Source of the DNA: Aplectana chamaeleonis
Taxonomy: Eukaryota; Nematoda; Chromadorea; Rhabditida; Cosmocercidae
Assembly (NCBI GenBank): GCA_029168955.1
Contig: JAPDOI010001756.1
Location: forward strand, 1-64,000
Length of the DNA: 64,000 nt
Direction of reading: 5' to 3'
The position numbers were made by a program, and so were the translations under genes. A model generated the notes under the pieces. The model searched no databases. It was not told the origin of the DNA and was given only the letters and a program-made list of their open reading frames with translations. Shown piece by piece: positions 31,801 to 43,800 of the stretch; positions within the stretch are counted from its first letter, which is position 1, and each line of letters starts with the position of its first letter.

Positions 31801-34800
31801 TTGTGGATGTGGACCACGTGCAAGCATTAGAGAGATTGGATGACACAAGAGAGATATCTGGGCTAGAAGGTCGGCCGTTGGCAGGGAGACGAGTGGGCTG
31901 GTCATCATTGAGGATAACCAGGTCACACTCCTCAGCCCATTCTTCGACATCTACCCCTCTGGCGTCAGAATCAAGAGCGGAACAGAACGTGTGAGCATTG
32001 AAGTCACCCGCAAAGACAGCTGAAGGGGAGAGTGAGCAGTCGTACAACTGCTTAAAGAGGGGAATAGGATTATAAGAGGGGGGACAAGATGATATAGGAG
32101 GAATATAGATGTTAAATAGAGATAAAGGGGTTTTGAGGGGGGGGGAGTGGACAGGAATGTACTCGAGAGTAGTGTCCTTAGGAGTATTACGGATAATATG
32201 AGAAGGTAAGGCAGATTGCACGAAAGTAGACACTCCGTCCCCAAGAGCTGTCCTTGGCATGTGATAGGCGGTGTAGCCCGGGATGTTAGGTTGGGGATAA
32301 GTGGTAGATGGAGAGAGCTTGGTTTCTTGAACCATGATATGTAGTATTGCAAAGTTGCCCTATAGATATTGTTAATATTTATATTCCCCCTGTCTCCTCA
32401 TGTCCTAATTCGTTTGACCCCACTCCATTTTTACATTCTGTACACTGCCCTCCCATCGTTTCTGTTGTCATGGCTGGCGATTTCAATGCTCACTCCACAT
32501 CCTGGTTCTCCTCTCTAGATCCCGATAACAGAGGGGAACTACTTGAGCTTTTTGCTGAGGAGTGTGACCTTGTTGCCATTAATGAGGACGCTCTCACTCG
32601 CCTTCCGTCGACGGGCAGGCCATCCTCTCCTGATGTCTCTTTTGTATCATCTTCTCTTGTTGTTTCCTGTAACTGGTCCTCTGCTATAGCTATGGCCAGC
32701 GATCATGTACCGCACCTTTCGTAGGCTCCAGAATTGCAATTCCTACAGGGCGCGTTAGAACGTTTCATCCTAACGTTCCCAGAGATGTCCTGGAGCTGAT
32801 CGAATCACGGGACGAGAAACGCCGTGCTGATCCTGGAGATCCCAGCATTCAACTACTGTCAGATGAGATCACCAAAAGGCTGAATGATTACAAGCGGACG
32901 CGATGGATGGAGTTCACTGAATCCTTGAATTTCTCCACTGATTCAAAGAAGACTTGGAGCATTCTTAAGCGGTTATCTGGGAAGAAATTGGCAGCGGAGC
33001 GCAACATGCTTGAGTTCCCTTCAGGGAAATTCGAGTCCGGATTCAAGGCTGCATGTCGACTTGGAAAACACTTTGCTTCAGCGACGTCCCGCCGTGATCA
33101 TTCCAACAGGCTCACTCTCCGGTCTATAAGGAAGCTCAGCCGACAAGATGTACCTGCGATAACTGCCTTTGAGATGTCTTCCCTCATCAAGTTCATGAAG
33201 AACTCGAGAGCCGAGGGACCCGACGGCGTGTCAGCCGTCCATCTCAAGCACTTGCCGGAACAGTTTCCTGAACTACTTTGTGATCTGGTCTACTCGTCAT
33301 TTAGCGCAGGTGTCATTCCCGCTAGATGGAAGCAAGCAATTGTTCTACCGATCCTCAAGCCTGGCAAACCAGAAGATCAAGCAACTTCGCATCGACCCAT
33401 CTCCCTTTTGTCCCCTATTGCTAAGTTAGCGGAGAAATTTATTAACCCGCACCTCCAAGAAGCATTACGACATAACGTGCATCAACATGGCTTCAAGAAG
33501 GCCCACTCTACCATCACGGCACTCACGTCTATAACAGAACACATATTTGCTGGCTTCAATATGAAACATCCAGCTGGAAGAAGTATAGTCGTGGCAGTTG
33601 ACTTAACCCGCTGCCTTCGATAATGTCAGTATCCCTCTGCCGTCCGAATCGATTCTGGATTCTAATATTCCGGACTGGTGCAAAAGAGGGACTGATAACT
33701 TTGCCAAGAATCGTTCCATTCGTGTGAAATTTGATGGACACTTCTCGAAGTCTGTGCCCCTGAAGGCGGGCGTCCCACAAGGAGGAGTTTTATCTCCCAG
33801 CCTGTTTTCTTTGTATTTGTCTGATGTGCCGAAGCCGTCACCAAACATCCACTTATGTCTATATGCGGATGACATCACTATTATTTGTACTGACCCTGTC
33901 ATCGATCGAGCCACTGCTGAGATGAAAAAATACCTCGTCAGTCTGGCTAAGTTCCTGGAATCGAAGCAGCTTAAGGTTTCTCCAACGAAGACCAGCGTTA
34001 CTTTGTGCACTACAGCGACAGCCGAACACATGCTGCATCCCAAGGTTCTTTGGGAAGGAAATATGCTGCCCTTATCAAAACACCCTCGACTACTCGGTGT
34101 ATTCCTGGACCCGTCACTACGTTTTTATGAAAATACACGTATTTGAGCTGCTGCTGCCAACACACGTAACGACATCCTACGTTCGCTAGCAGGCACTGCA
34201 TGGGGTAGCTCTAAGGAAATCCTGCGAACCACCTACAGGGCTATGGTGCAGCCGGTGCTGGAATATGGAGCACCAATATGGTCAAGACACCTGTCGGAAA
34301 CCTCTTGGAGCAAACTTCAGCGTGCACAGAACACTGCTCTACGCGTGATCACTGGATGCCCTCGATCCACACCGGTATCTCATCTACATCAAGAGTGTTC
34401 GCTGCTTCCTGTAAAGCAGCATTGTCAACTCCAGTCGCAACAGTTCCATGTTGGCATTGTAAGAAATTCCACACACCCCAATTTCCCCCTACTGTCATCT
34501 GGTCCCCATTTCCGACATATACGCTCGTCACTTCATGCTGCAGTCTCTGTCTTGGATCGTCAACGTTGGGCGACGTCGGAGCTCAATCGCGTCAGACTGC
34601 TGCAAATGGAGCACACCCGATTCGTCAGAGAATACCTTTCCAGTGCTCCGCTAAATCCAATTCTTGGCGACGTGCCCCCTCCGATCGATGGCAGCGAAAT
34701 GGACCTACCCAGACGTACACGCGTCATCCTGGCAGGTCTACGTTGTGGACACTCCTCATACCTCAAGGCCTTCGTCCATAAGATCGACTCGTCGATCCCT

Positions 34801-37800
34801 GACGAATGTCCTGACTGCCACAACCCAGGACATGATTCATTTCATTTATTTTCATGTCCTGTGAGGCCGACTTCTCTAACAGTTATGGATATGTGGAACA
34901 ACCCGTGCGATGTGGCTGCCTTTTCACACCTATGAGGAGAAGCTCTGTTGTGACCGATAAGAAGAAGAAGAAAAAAAAACCGACGGCCTCCAATAGCGTG
35001 AAAAGGCGCTCACGGCCAAAATTTGGTAGAGATCGGCGTCCGAGAAGGCTCTGTGGCCGGTGAGCGCTCGTCCTCCAGGCTGGACGTGGCTAAGGGAGCG
35101 ACCGAGCTCCGCATCGGCGGCGTCCCAGTACCACCGACTATCTGAGTTGGAGTCAGCGGGGTGAGAGACGCAGACCGGTCGCTCCCCTAGAGAGATGTGC
35201 ATGTAGATTTCCCCGGACGCGGATCAAGAACCGTCGAACGACAAACACGAGAGTACATGTTGAATGATAGTGCAAACCCGCGTTTTATACAAGACGCGTA
35301 GGGGTTAGGTGGTCGGCCGATTCAAGATCGTCAAGGGGGAAATCAAGGTCCCGGCATCGCTTCGATGGCCCAAAAGGGAAGGAAGGCCTAGGGTACTCAA
35401 ACCCCCAGGCAAATTTTGTAGAAAACAGGCCTTTCGGCTTGTTTCCTAACTAGTTTCGCGCGTCGTCATGAAGCATCACAAAAACCGACCGCCTACAAGA
35501 GCGTGAAGGTGCGCTCGCGGCTAAAAATTGGTAGAGGTTGGCGTCCGAGAAGGCTCTGTGGCCGCCGGGCGCCCGTCCTCCGGGCCAGACGTGGCTGAGA
35601 GAGCGACCGAGCTCCGCGTCGGCGGCGTTTCGGTAAATTCGACTGCCTGAGTTCATGGTTCAATAATTTCACCAGAACGGCATTGGTTGTGGGAGATATC
35701 GTTCTATGGCTATCACGCCTGTCAAAAGGAAAGTGGTTGATAGTTTCCGTCCATACCCAGAAGGAATCCGTCTGAACAAAAGTTAATGGCTTCGTACTCA
35801 GACAGGCTTGTGGCCAAAGACTCCATGACTCCCTAGGTACGGATCCTAAGGTGTTATGGACCAGAGGCCTTAGTGTGCCGGACGGCGACACCTTTATGCA
35901 ATGTGCGGGATACTTTCGCGATATAGTTGTGCACGCTATATCGCTCGAACGTTCCCTGTGTACACTCAAACGTCTGCTGGGTTCAGTAGAAGCAGGGGCA
36001 CCAACGAGCAGGTACCAACAGACTTGTATACACACCCCCGCTTTGGCCACAAGCACTCAGACAGGACGCGACGCTCGGTCGCTCCTTCAGCCACATCTGG
36101 CCTGGAGGACGGGCGCTCGTCGGTCACAGAGCCTCCTCGGACGCTGACCTCCACCAAATTTTAGCCGCGAGCGCACCGTAGGCCGTCGGTTTATTGTGAT
36201 TCATGACGAAACGCGAAAGTAGTTAGGAAACAGGGTGGAAGGCCTGTTTCTTACAAAATTTGCCTGAGGCTTTGAGTCCCCTAGGCCTTCCTTCCCTTTT
36301 GGGCCATCTGGGCAATGCCAAGACTTTGCTTTGCCCTTTGATGGCCATGAATCGGCCGACCACCTAACCCCTTCGTATACAGCGCGGGTTTGCAGCAGTC
36401 ATTCAATATGTACTTTCGATTGGTCGTTCGGCCAGTGTTTGATCCGCGTCCAGGGAAATCGACATGGCCATCTCGCTTGGGGAGCACCCGATCTGCGTCT
36501 CTCATCCCTCTCACACCAAGGTGCGCTCGCCGGGCACAACACCCAGAAGTCGGCATCCGAGTACCACCGTGTGTCTGAGTAGTGATTTCGTATAGGAGTC
36601 TTTTGGGTTCTCCTGTTCGTTGCTGGAGCGGCCGTGTACAGAAGTCTCGACGGCTCAGCTTAGTGAAATTTCGACAGTGGTCCGATGGTTTTGTTGTTTC
36701 AAAGTTGTACTGCTGGACGCATACTCGAATTAGGCAAGGATGCTAATTACAAAACAAGTATAACCGTATCCATAAAATGGACAGGGAGTTTTGAGTAGCA
36801 TTTCGCAAGCTTGCGTAGTTTCCGTGGCTTTTGCGCACCCTGTTCAGTAGATTTTTTCCAAGACTGCCGGGAAGATTAGACTGATCAGAAATTTTTGTTA
36901 CGAAAACACAGCTGTCTATCACTGTATCAGATAGATCGCAGCGTTCACGTCTTCGCCCAAAAACACATCATTATAACTATGCTTGTTCAATCGTTCAGAT
37001 CCCTGAATTTGATAATCTCTACTTGGACATGAACGGAATCATACACGCTTGCTCTCATCCTAATGACGATGATATCAAGTTCAGGATCTCACAGGAGCAG
37101 ATTTTCTCCGACATCTTCGCTTACATCAACGCAAGCATCAATTTTATATTCCTCTTTTTCGCGATTCTTTAATTATTGCGCGTTCCAGAAATTGTTCTGT
37201 ATTATTCGACCAAAAAAGGTGTTTTTCCTGGCAGTAGACGGTGTGGCACCAAGAGCCAAAATGAATCAACAAAGAGCGAGAAGATTCATGTTAGTTTTAG
37301 ATTACTATTTGTCTTCATCATAGTTTGAGTAACTCCTTTAAGGTCTGCGCGTACAGCAGCTGAGCAAGAGCAAGCTCATATACGAAAAGGGGAAGAACTG
37401 CCATCTGAAAAGCGATTTGATTCTAATTGTATCACTCCAGGTCAGTCTTCATTACAGATAAGGCTTGTTTCAGATAGTCAGAGATAACCCGACAAGAAAG
37501 GGTCACTCTTTTAAACCATTTAATACAACTAATCCTGGATCACAGTACTGGTCCAAAACCCCGCAAGCTTTCTATTTCAGTGCTGAATCTTGCTCTATTC
37601 ATCTAATGGCGTTTTTTTATACCGCTAGTGCGTAGAACTACTGTTTCATAGATAAACAATTAGAAATACAATGGACCTATGGAATGATCCAACGCTGGTC
37701 GCCCAATTCTCGAGCCCATGGCGGCGTTCAGAGTTCACTAGCGACGCGACGTAATAATTAGTCTACGTCTCGACCAAGCGACGTCGCGCCGCGTCGTCTT

Positions 37801-40800
37801 TGGCTCCTGGCAATGCGCCAGCAGTATGTTACGGTAGTCGTTACGGGACCTCAGCCGTGCCTCGGCGACGCACTTTCAGCATTCGCAGTGCAATTCTGCA
37901 TCTCATTGGATCAATTTTATACAGAAGGAAGTAGAAAGGCTTTCCTTTGATAAAAGATTCATCACTGACATCTATGACCTCTCAAAAAAAATGATAAACG
38001 TCGAAATTCGCCCTTCAACTAGAGCTATTGTGGAATTTTCGCTGAGAATTGACTGAAGCCCATCTTCTTCTGCAGCCACAGAGAGGGTCCTGTCATAGGT
38101 TGAGGAACTGGGCCACCAGCGTGGGATTCGTTCAGAGACCTATTGTCGTTAATGAAGACGGTTTCATCGGGCGGTTGAAAAGGTGCGTAGTAGTATGCCC
38201 TTGATTACCACAATCCGGACACTCGTCAGGTTGGCTGCTGTCGATCTTATGTAGATAGGACATGAGCATAGGGTAGGGCACACGAGGCAAGGGTGCACCT
38301 GGCCAGCCTTCCGAGTTCCATCTCGGTTTCGCTCACCTTGGGCGGCACGACAACCGACATTGGGGTTTACTGCGCCCTTGCTCAAATGGTCCTTGACGAA
38401 TTGGGTATGCTCCACACGCAAGAGACGGAGGCGTTCTTGTTGTGCGTTGATCCATCTCTGTATATTGATTTTCGTGGGAGCATCAGCGAATGGCTTTCTT
38501 ATACATCTCTCTCTCTTCTTCTTCTTCTTTGCAGCCACTGAGAGGGGTTTCGTCACAAGTTGAGAAACTGGGCGACCAGCACTGGATTCGTCCACAAGTC
38601 TATTGTAGTGAGCGTTGTTGGCTTCTTCGGACAATCAAATAGGTGTTTAGTGTCGTGGCCTTGGTTTCCATAGTCCGGGCACACGTCAGGCTGGCTATTG
38701 TCGACCCTGTGCAGGTAAGACATAAGCAATGGAGAATGTCCGCAGCGCAACGAAGCGAGGATACACCTGGCGCGCCTACCGAGCTCGGACTCGGTATCAC
38801 ATACCCTGGGCGGCACATCACCGAGAATAGGGTTGACGGCCGCTTTGGCGAGATGATCCTTCACAAACCGGGTGTGCTCCGCGCGTAAGAGACGAAGCCG
38901 TTCTTGATTCGAGTCGGTCCATCTCTGTACATTCACTTTGTTGGGAGCATCGGCAAACGGCACTCTGATCGATCTCTCTCACGGGATTTAATAGTCTTCT
39001 CTTTCTCACGGGATCCAATACTCTTCGCGACGGATGGCTTGGCTGCCTCAGAATTTTTATGTACAACTGTTGTGCCTGGAGTTGGCAAGACTAAAGGCTG
39101 AGAGACAGACACAAGACCGAAGCCTACAAGTTGCATTACTTTGAAATACAAGCTCAATATTCAATCTTCGACAGATGACGCATAAACTACAAAATCCAAT
39201 TTTCAGAAATAGTCGAAGAGTCGTTCCGAGGTACATTAACGAGCTATCCACCGCAAATAAGCTATATGTTTTCATTTTCCTATTGTGATATTGATTGTGT
39301 ACCCTATGGAGCCCCCAATTCTAGTGAAATCTACGGGGAGAATCTGAGCGCCGTTCAGGTTCAGAACAGCAAAGCTAGGCTTGAAGATCCGCCGCCGATA
39401 AGCGGCTGTGGTCCCGCAACGACTACCGTAATCCACTGCTGGCGCCAGTGAATGGGCGCGATACGTTCGAAGTGGCGCGCAATTTCCCGTCGCGCGACGT
39501 CATTCGCGTCGCCTTGCAATGCAACGCGTTGCGCTGGACGTAGCACAACCAAGCTAATTGCTGCTTTTTTCAGTCTTTTTTTTTCATCATCAGAACCAAA
39601 CCTAACGATGAAAACAATAAAATGAGCATCTATAGGAACATTTACGTCTAAACAAATTCTAAAAAACTGTTGCTATAGCTACCAAATATTACCATTACTT
39701 GTTACGCGAAATTGCGTACGTACGTAAATGCGCCTAGTCACCCTGCGTTCGCGCAGCGTTCACACCTGAATTCCTGACGTGCCATCACGCCGCCCCGCGA
39801 AAACTGAACGCCGCCCAGGGGCCGCATACACATCTCCCCCGAGAGTCCCCGTCCCCGCGAAGGCCATCCATGATTGGTCAATTTCGTCTGATGACCAATC
39901 ACAGAGTGGCTTCGCGGGGACGGGGACGTTCGGGGAGAGATACGGATACGCCCCCATGACAAAACTTGTTTTGTGGCTGCAGAAGGAGAAGAAATGGCTG
40001 ATTGTTTTCAGCGAATTTTCAAGGTGCCGTTTTTTCTTCAAAGAAAGAGTGTTGGTAGCTAAATTCGTGATTTTTTGAACTGCGGCAATAGCTGCACCTG
40101 GGGTCCAGCGGGGCGTTGTGACTGACATGGATCCAGGTACGACCTCAATCGACGTCAGTGAGGCAAAGGTCTTCTTAAAAAAATCAATGTTTCGAACCCC
40201 AATGTTTTTAGTGCGAATTTCGCGACTCTGAGGAATTCAAAAGTTCTCAATTTAGGCTACAAATCCTACGAATCGCTGCTCGCTTTTGTTGCGACCGGTC
40301 GCAATCCCGCTGCTCACTTGCTACACAATGACTTTAGAAAAATTACTATCAGTGGCGTTTCGCTAAGGCTAGTATGGCACACACTCTAGCAAAGAGTAGA
40401 GTGGCGCTATATTACACGCTGTCTAAACATTCAGTATCTCAAGATGAGGAGGTATTGTGAATGAGAGTGGAGAGCGCTTTTTTTGTCGGATTGTCTGACT
40501 TTTATGGTCCACGTGTGTTTTTCCCTCTCTATAGTCTGGAAGCAGTGTTGAACTGAACTTTGAATTTAGGCACACATTTCATGTTCGAGCTACATAAGGA
40601 GTTATCTTCGTGGCTAGAGAGCAAGGTCGAGAAAGACCCGGCATGGCAGGATATACGAGTTTACCTATCCGGACACGATGTTAGTACTACTTCTATTCCC
40701 TTTTTATCATTCAGAAATTTCTATTGTCGCAATCTGTCTGGATAATATTGATTCTGTTTTATTGGAAACGTTGAGGCATACAATATGGTGTTATTCGGTG

Positions 40801-43800
40801 CACTCTGGGTTCTAACACTGGGCAGAACGACTTGGGGTCTCTCTTCCGGGCAACATTTGCGCTATCCATGTTCGCCATTTCGGAGGCTCAACGCTTTTGG
40901 GTTTTAGATTGCTTCTTTGCCTCGTATCTCTGATATCTGACCGAGTCGGTCTATTGCATGGTAAATAGGGATTCAGTGAATATACAATGAATATCTCAGG
41001 CAAACCGGGGCGTCGATAACAGGTTGATAAGTTGTCATCTCATAAACGGCTTCCTGTTAACAACTCAAATCGCTCGCATTGTCAGCCTGAAACCTGCCCA
41101 TTGCTCAGCGACGTCCGCCCGTTGTTGGGCTGATGACATTTCGACGTCTCACCCACGCGTCGCGGCTGGGTTGCCCGAACCTTCACTGGGGCCGCCACCG
41201 AATGGGCAGGGCCTCCGGCTGTGAGGGGCCAATGTACCACAAATTTGGGTAATTGAACCGTCCGCTTTTTTGTCATTTGAAGCATGCCTGAAAAATGCGT
41301 CGTATACTTTCTTTTGATCTAGAGCGCGAAAACGCGAGCTGTGCGACAGCTCGACATCGACCAGATCATAACTAGCCGCCACGGCCCCGCCGAATATCGG
41401 CGCGTTGGCCAGCGGTGACTCGTGGTGGACGGATCAACCTGTTGTCGACGCCCCACTTTGCCAGAGATATCATATTCAGGGAAAGCTTCGACTCATCAGG
41501 GAAAGTCTTAGAGCGTTTTGCAAGTCATGGAACGTTGCGGAGTTTGGCAAATTTACGATTTCTTCACTTAGGACCAGAATATTATAAATTAAAAGCCACC
41601 GCCTACCAAGTTTTTGCTCTCAGATTAAAGTTTTCGCGATCCCCTCCACAAGCATGGGTTTTTAGACAAAATTTAATACGACTCAGCCTTCCCTTCTCTT
41701 CCGCTTGACCCAGTTTCCACATAAAGTGGAGTTTATTGAGATTCCAGGAATTTTAAAATCTGTTCAAAATGGTAATGCGCCCCATACCGCCCAAATAATC
41801 TGGATTGGGGTGTTTTCCTATAGAACAGATTGGAGAATTAGGGTTTATCACTGTTCAGTGTCCCGGCGAAGGAGAGCACAAGATCACTGAGTTCATTCGG
41901 TACGAGCGAGTCCAAGACGGCTACGATGCTAACACTCGGCATTGTATGTACGGACTCGATGCTGACCTAGTATGTTTTTTCACCAAAAATCCTTCTCTGA
42001 CTGTATTGGAACAAAGAGCTTCAGATTATGCTCGGCCTGTGTTCACATGAGCCTCATTTTTCATTACTAAGGGAAGAAGTGAGTTTCAGTAGGCCACCCA
42101 AGCGGAAACATGGAGCTGCAGCTGCCCAAAGGTCATCAGTTCTTAACTCGATTTCATTCAGAGTCAGTAGGCGAGATACTTTTTTGTTTAGGTCAGCTCC
42201 AACCCAGACCAAGTTCCATCTTTTACATCTGTCACTTCTTAGAGAATATCTTTCATGGGAATTTCATCCTTTAAAGGTGTGTTGATTCCTGAACTCTGTT
42301 TTTTTTTGCTCAGTGTGAAAATAATTCGATTATATAGGCGTCGTTACCGTTTCCTTTTGATATTGAACGAATAGTTGACGACTGGGTTCTGATGGGTTTT
42401 CTCGTCGGCAATGATTTCATTCCTCATCTACCGCATGTTCACATTCATGACGATGCCCTTCCGCTGCTATATCAAACCTATATTCAAGTTTTGCCAACTT
42501 TGGATGGTTAGTGCTTATTGTTTCTTTATTCTCTCGTTAAAAAGAAGTGCAGCTGGAGGAAGAGGACGAGGCTCCCAAATCACAGATTCAACATTATATT
42601 TTTATTTAAAAATGTTTCATCTAAAAAGTTCTTCCCATGAAAATTTGCACTTGTCGTATCAGTCCATCATGGCAGTATTATTCTCGTGTTTAGTTTCATT
42701 TTGAGATTTCCGTTGCAGGTTACATCAACGAATCTGGAATCCTTAATCTGAAGCGTTTTGAATTGTTCTTGAAAACTTTTGCGTCGAACGACCGCAGGCA
42801 TTTCTTGCAAACAATGGAGGATGAAAGCTTTCTACAGAGCAAAACCGGTCGCCAAACAACATCCAAGGTTTGTCTGCCTCCACGTTCTATATGAACAGCA
42901 GTAGACATCTGTAATGTTGTTTAAAGAGTGACGAAATGAAGGGCGAGCTGGACTTATCACTGTCCAGCACTGAATCAAGTGATGAGACAGAGGAGACGAG
43001 TGGCGACTCAGCTGACGATGAGGCCGCTTTCATAAGTAGTGATGAAGAGGAAGACGTTGATCCAGAGAATAGAATCCCTGATGGTGGCCTCCAATCAGCT
43101 TCTTATCTTCTAAGCCATATCAGCAGCGGTTGGTTTCGCTACGAAAGCCTTATGGTTGAGTTTTGTGAGATTTTTTTAACTGCAGACGATGAACGGGAAG
43201 AAAGCGATCTCTGTGATGCGCTCATGGCGGCGGAATTGAGAGAAATGGATGACAAAATATTCGAAAACGACGTTGAGGTTGGTCGCAATTCTTGAACTTC
43301 ATTAAGCAACAAATAGAGCGAAGACTGAAAATCAGTTCTTTTCCAGAACTGTTGGACTAAAAGTGTGAGCAACTCATTCCGTCGACACAAGCGGTCGTAC
43401 TACCGAGAGAAGTTGCTGTGGGTATTTTAAAATCCCTCTTTGTATATATAAAGTGAGATGATTTTTTTTTGTAATGGCGTGTTTCATGTAGTCGAAAGCA
43501 ACCTTCTAATCCTTATTGTAAAACTATGCACAGCGTCGCAGAACACCTCAGTACATATGGTTTGTATATTATCCCCAGGTGGCCGCGTTGGAATTCTTAT
43601 TGCGCTGTCTTGGAAGCGCAGCGGTGGTTTCTCCATTTCTACTCAGGCAAACTGGGGCGGCGATAACAGGTTGATCCGCCCACCATGAGTCACCGCTGGC
43701 CAACGCGCCGATATTCGGCGGGGCCCTAGCCGCGAGTTGTGATCTGGTCGATATCGAGCTGTTGCACAGCTGGCTTTTTCGCGCTCTAGATAAAAGGGAA

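Larger units (their letters stand above)
22753..32343 (-). mobile_element. LINE-B: 5'-truncated CR1-like LINE, itself interrupted
   Basis: Inserted in LINE-C between direct repeats GTATTGC at 22746-22752 and 32344-32350. On the minus strand it starts inside the endonuclease (32343) and runs to 29504, is interrupted by the LTR element, and resumes at 22906 to end at 22753 with a GCAGAAGAAGAAG tail. Joining the LINE-C halves across one GTATTGC keeps the endonuclease frame, confirming the insertion. The last part (22906-22753) encodes the terminal block [17 protein letters not shown] then a stop. Confidence 0.88.
22097..34974 (+). mobile_element. LINE-C: full-length CR1-like LINE, interrupted
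   Basis: The insertion lies between direct repeats AAAAACCGACGG at 22085-22096 and 34975-34986, a 12-bp target duplication. The 5' part is 22097-22752 and the 3' part 32344-34974, about 3.3 kb together, split by LINE-B and the LTR element. The 5' UTR is only about 10 nt (ATG at 22107). The order of domains is leader, 2A-like motif, PHD finger, endonuclease, reverse transcriptase and C-terminal zinc motif. The 3' end is an AAGAAGAAG tail. The coding frame has one early stop, two frameshifts and one late stop. Confidence 0.88.
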
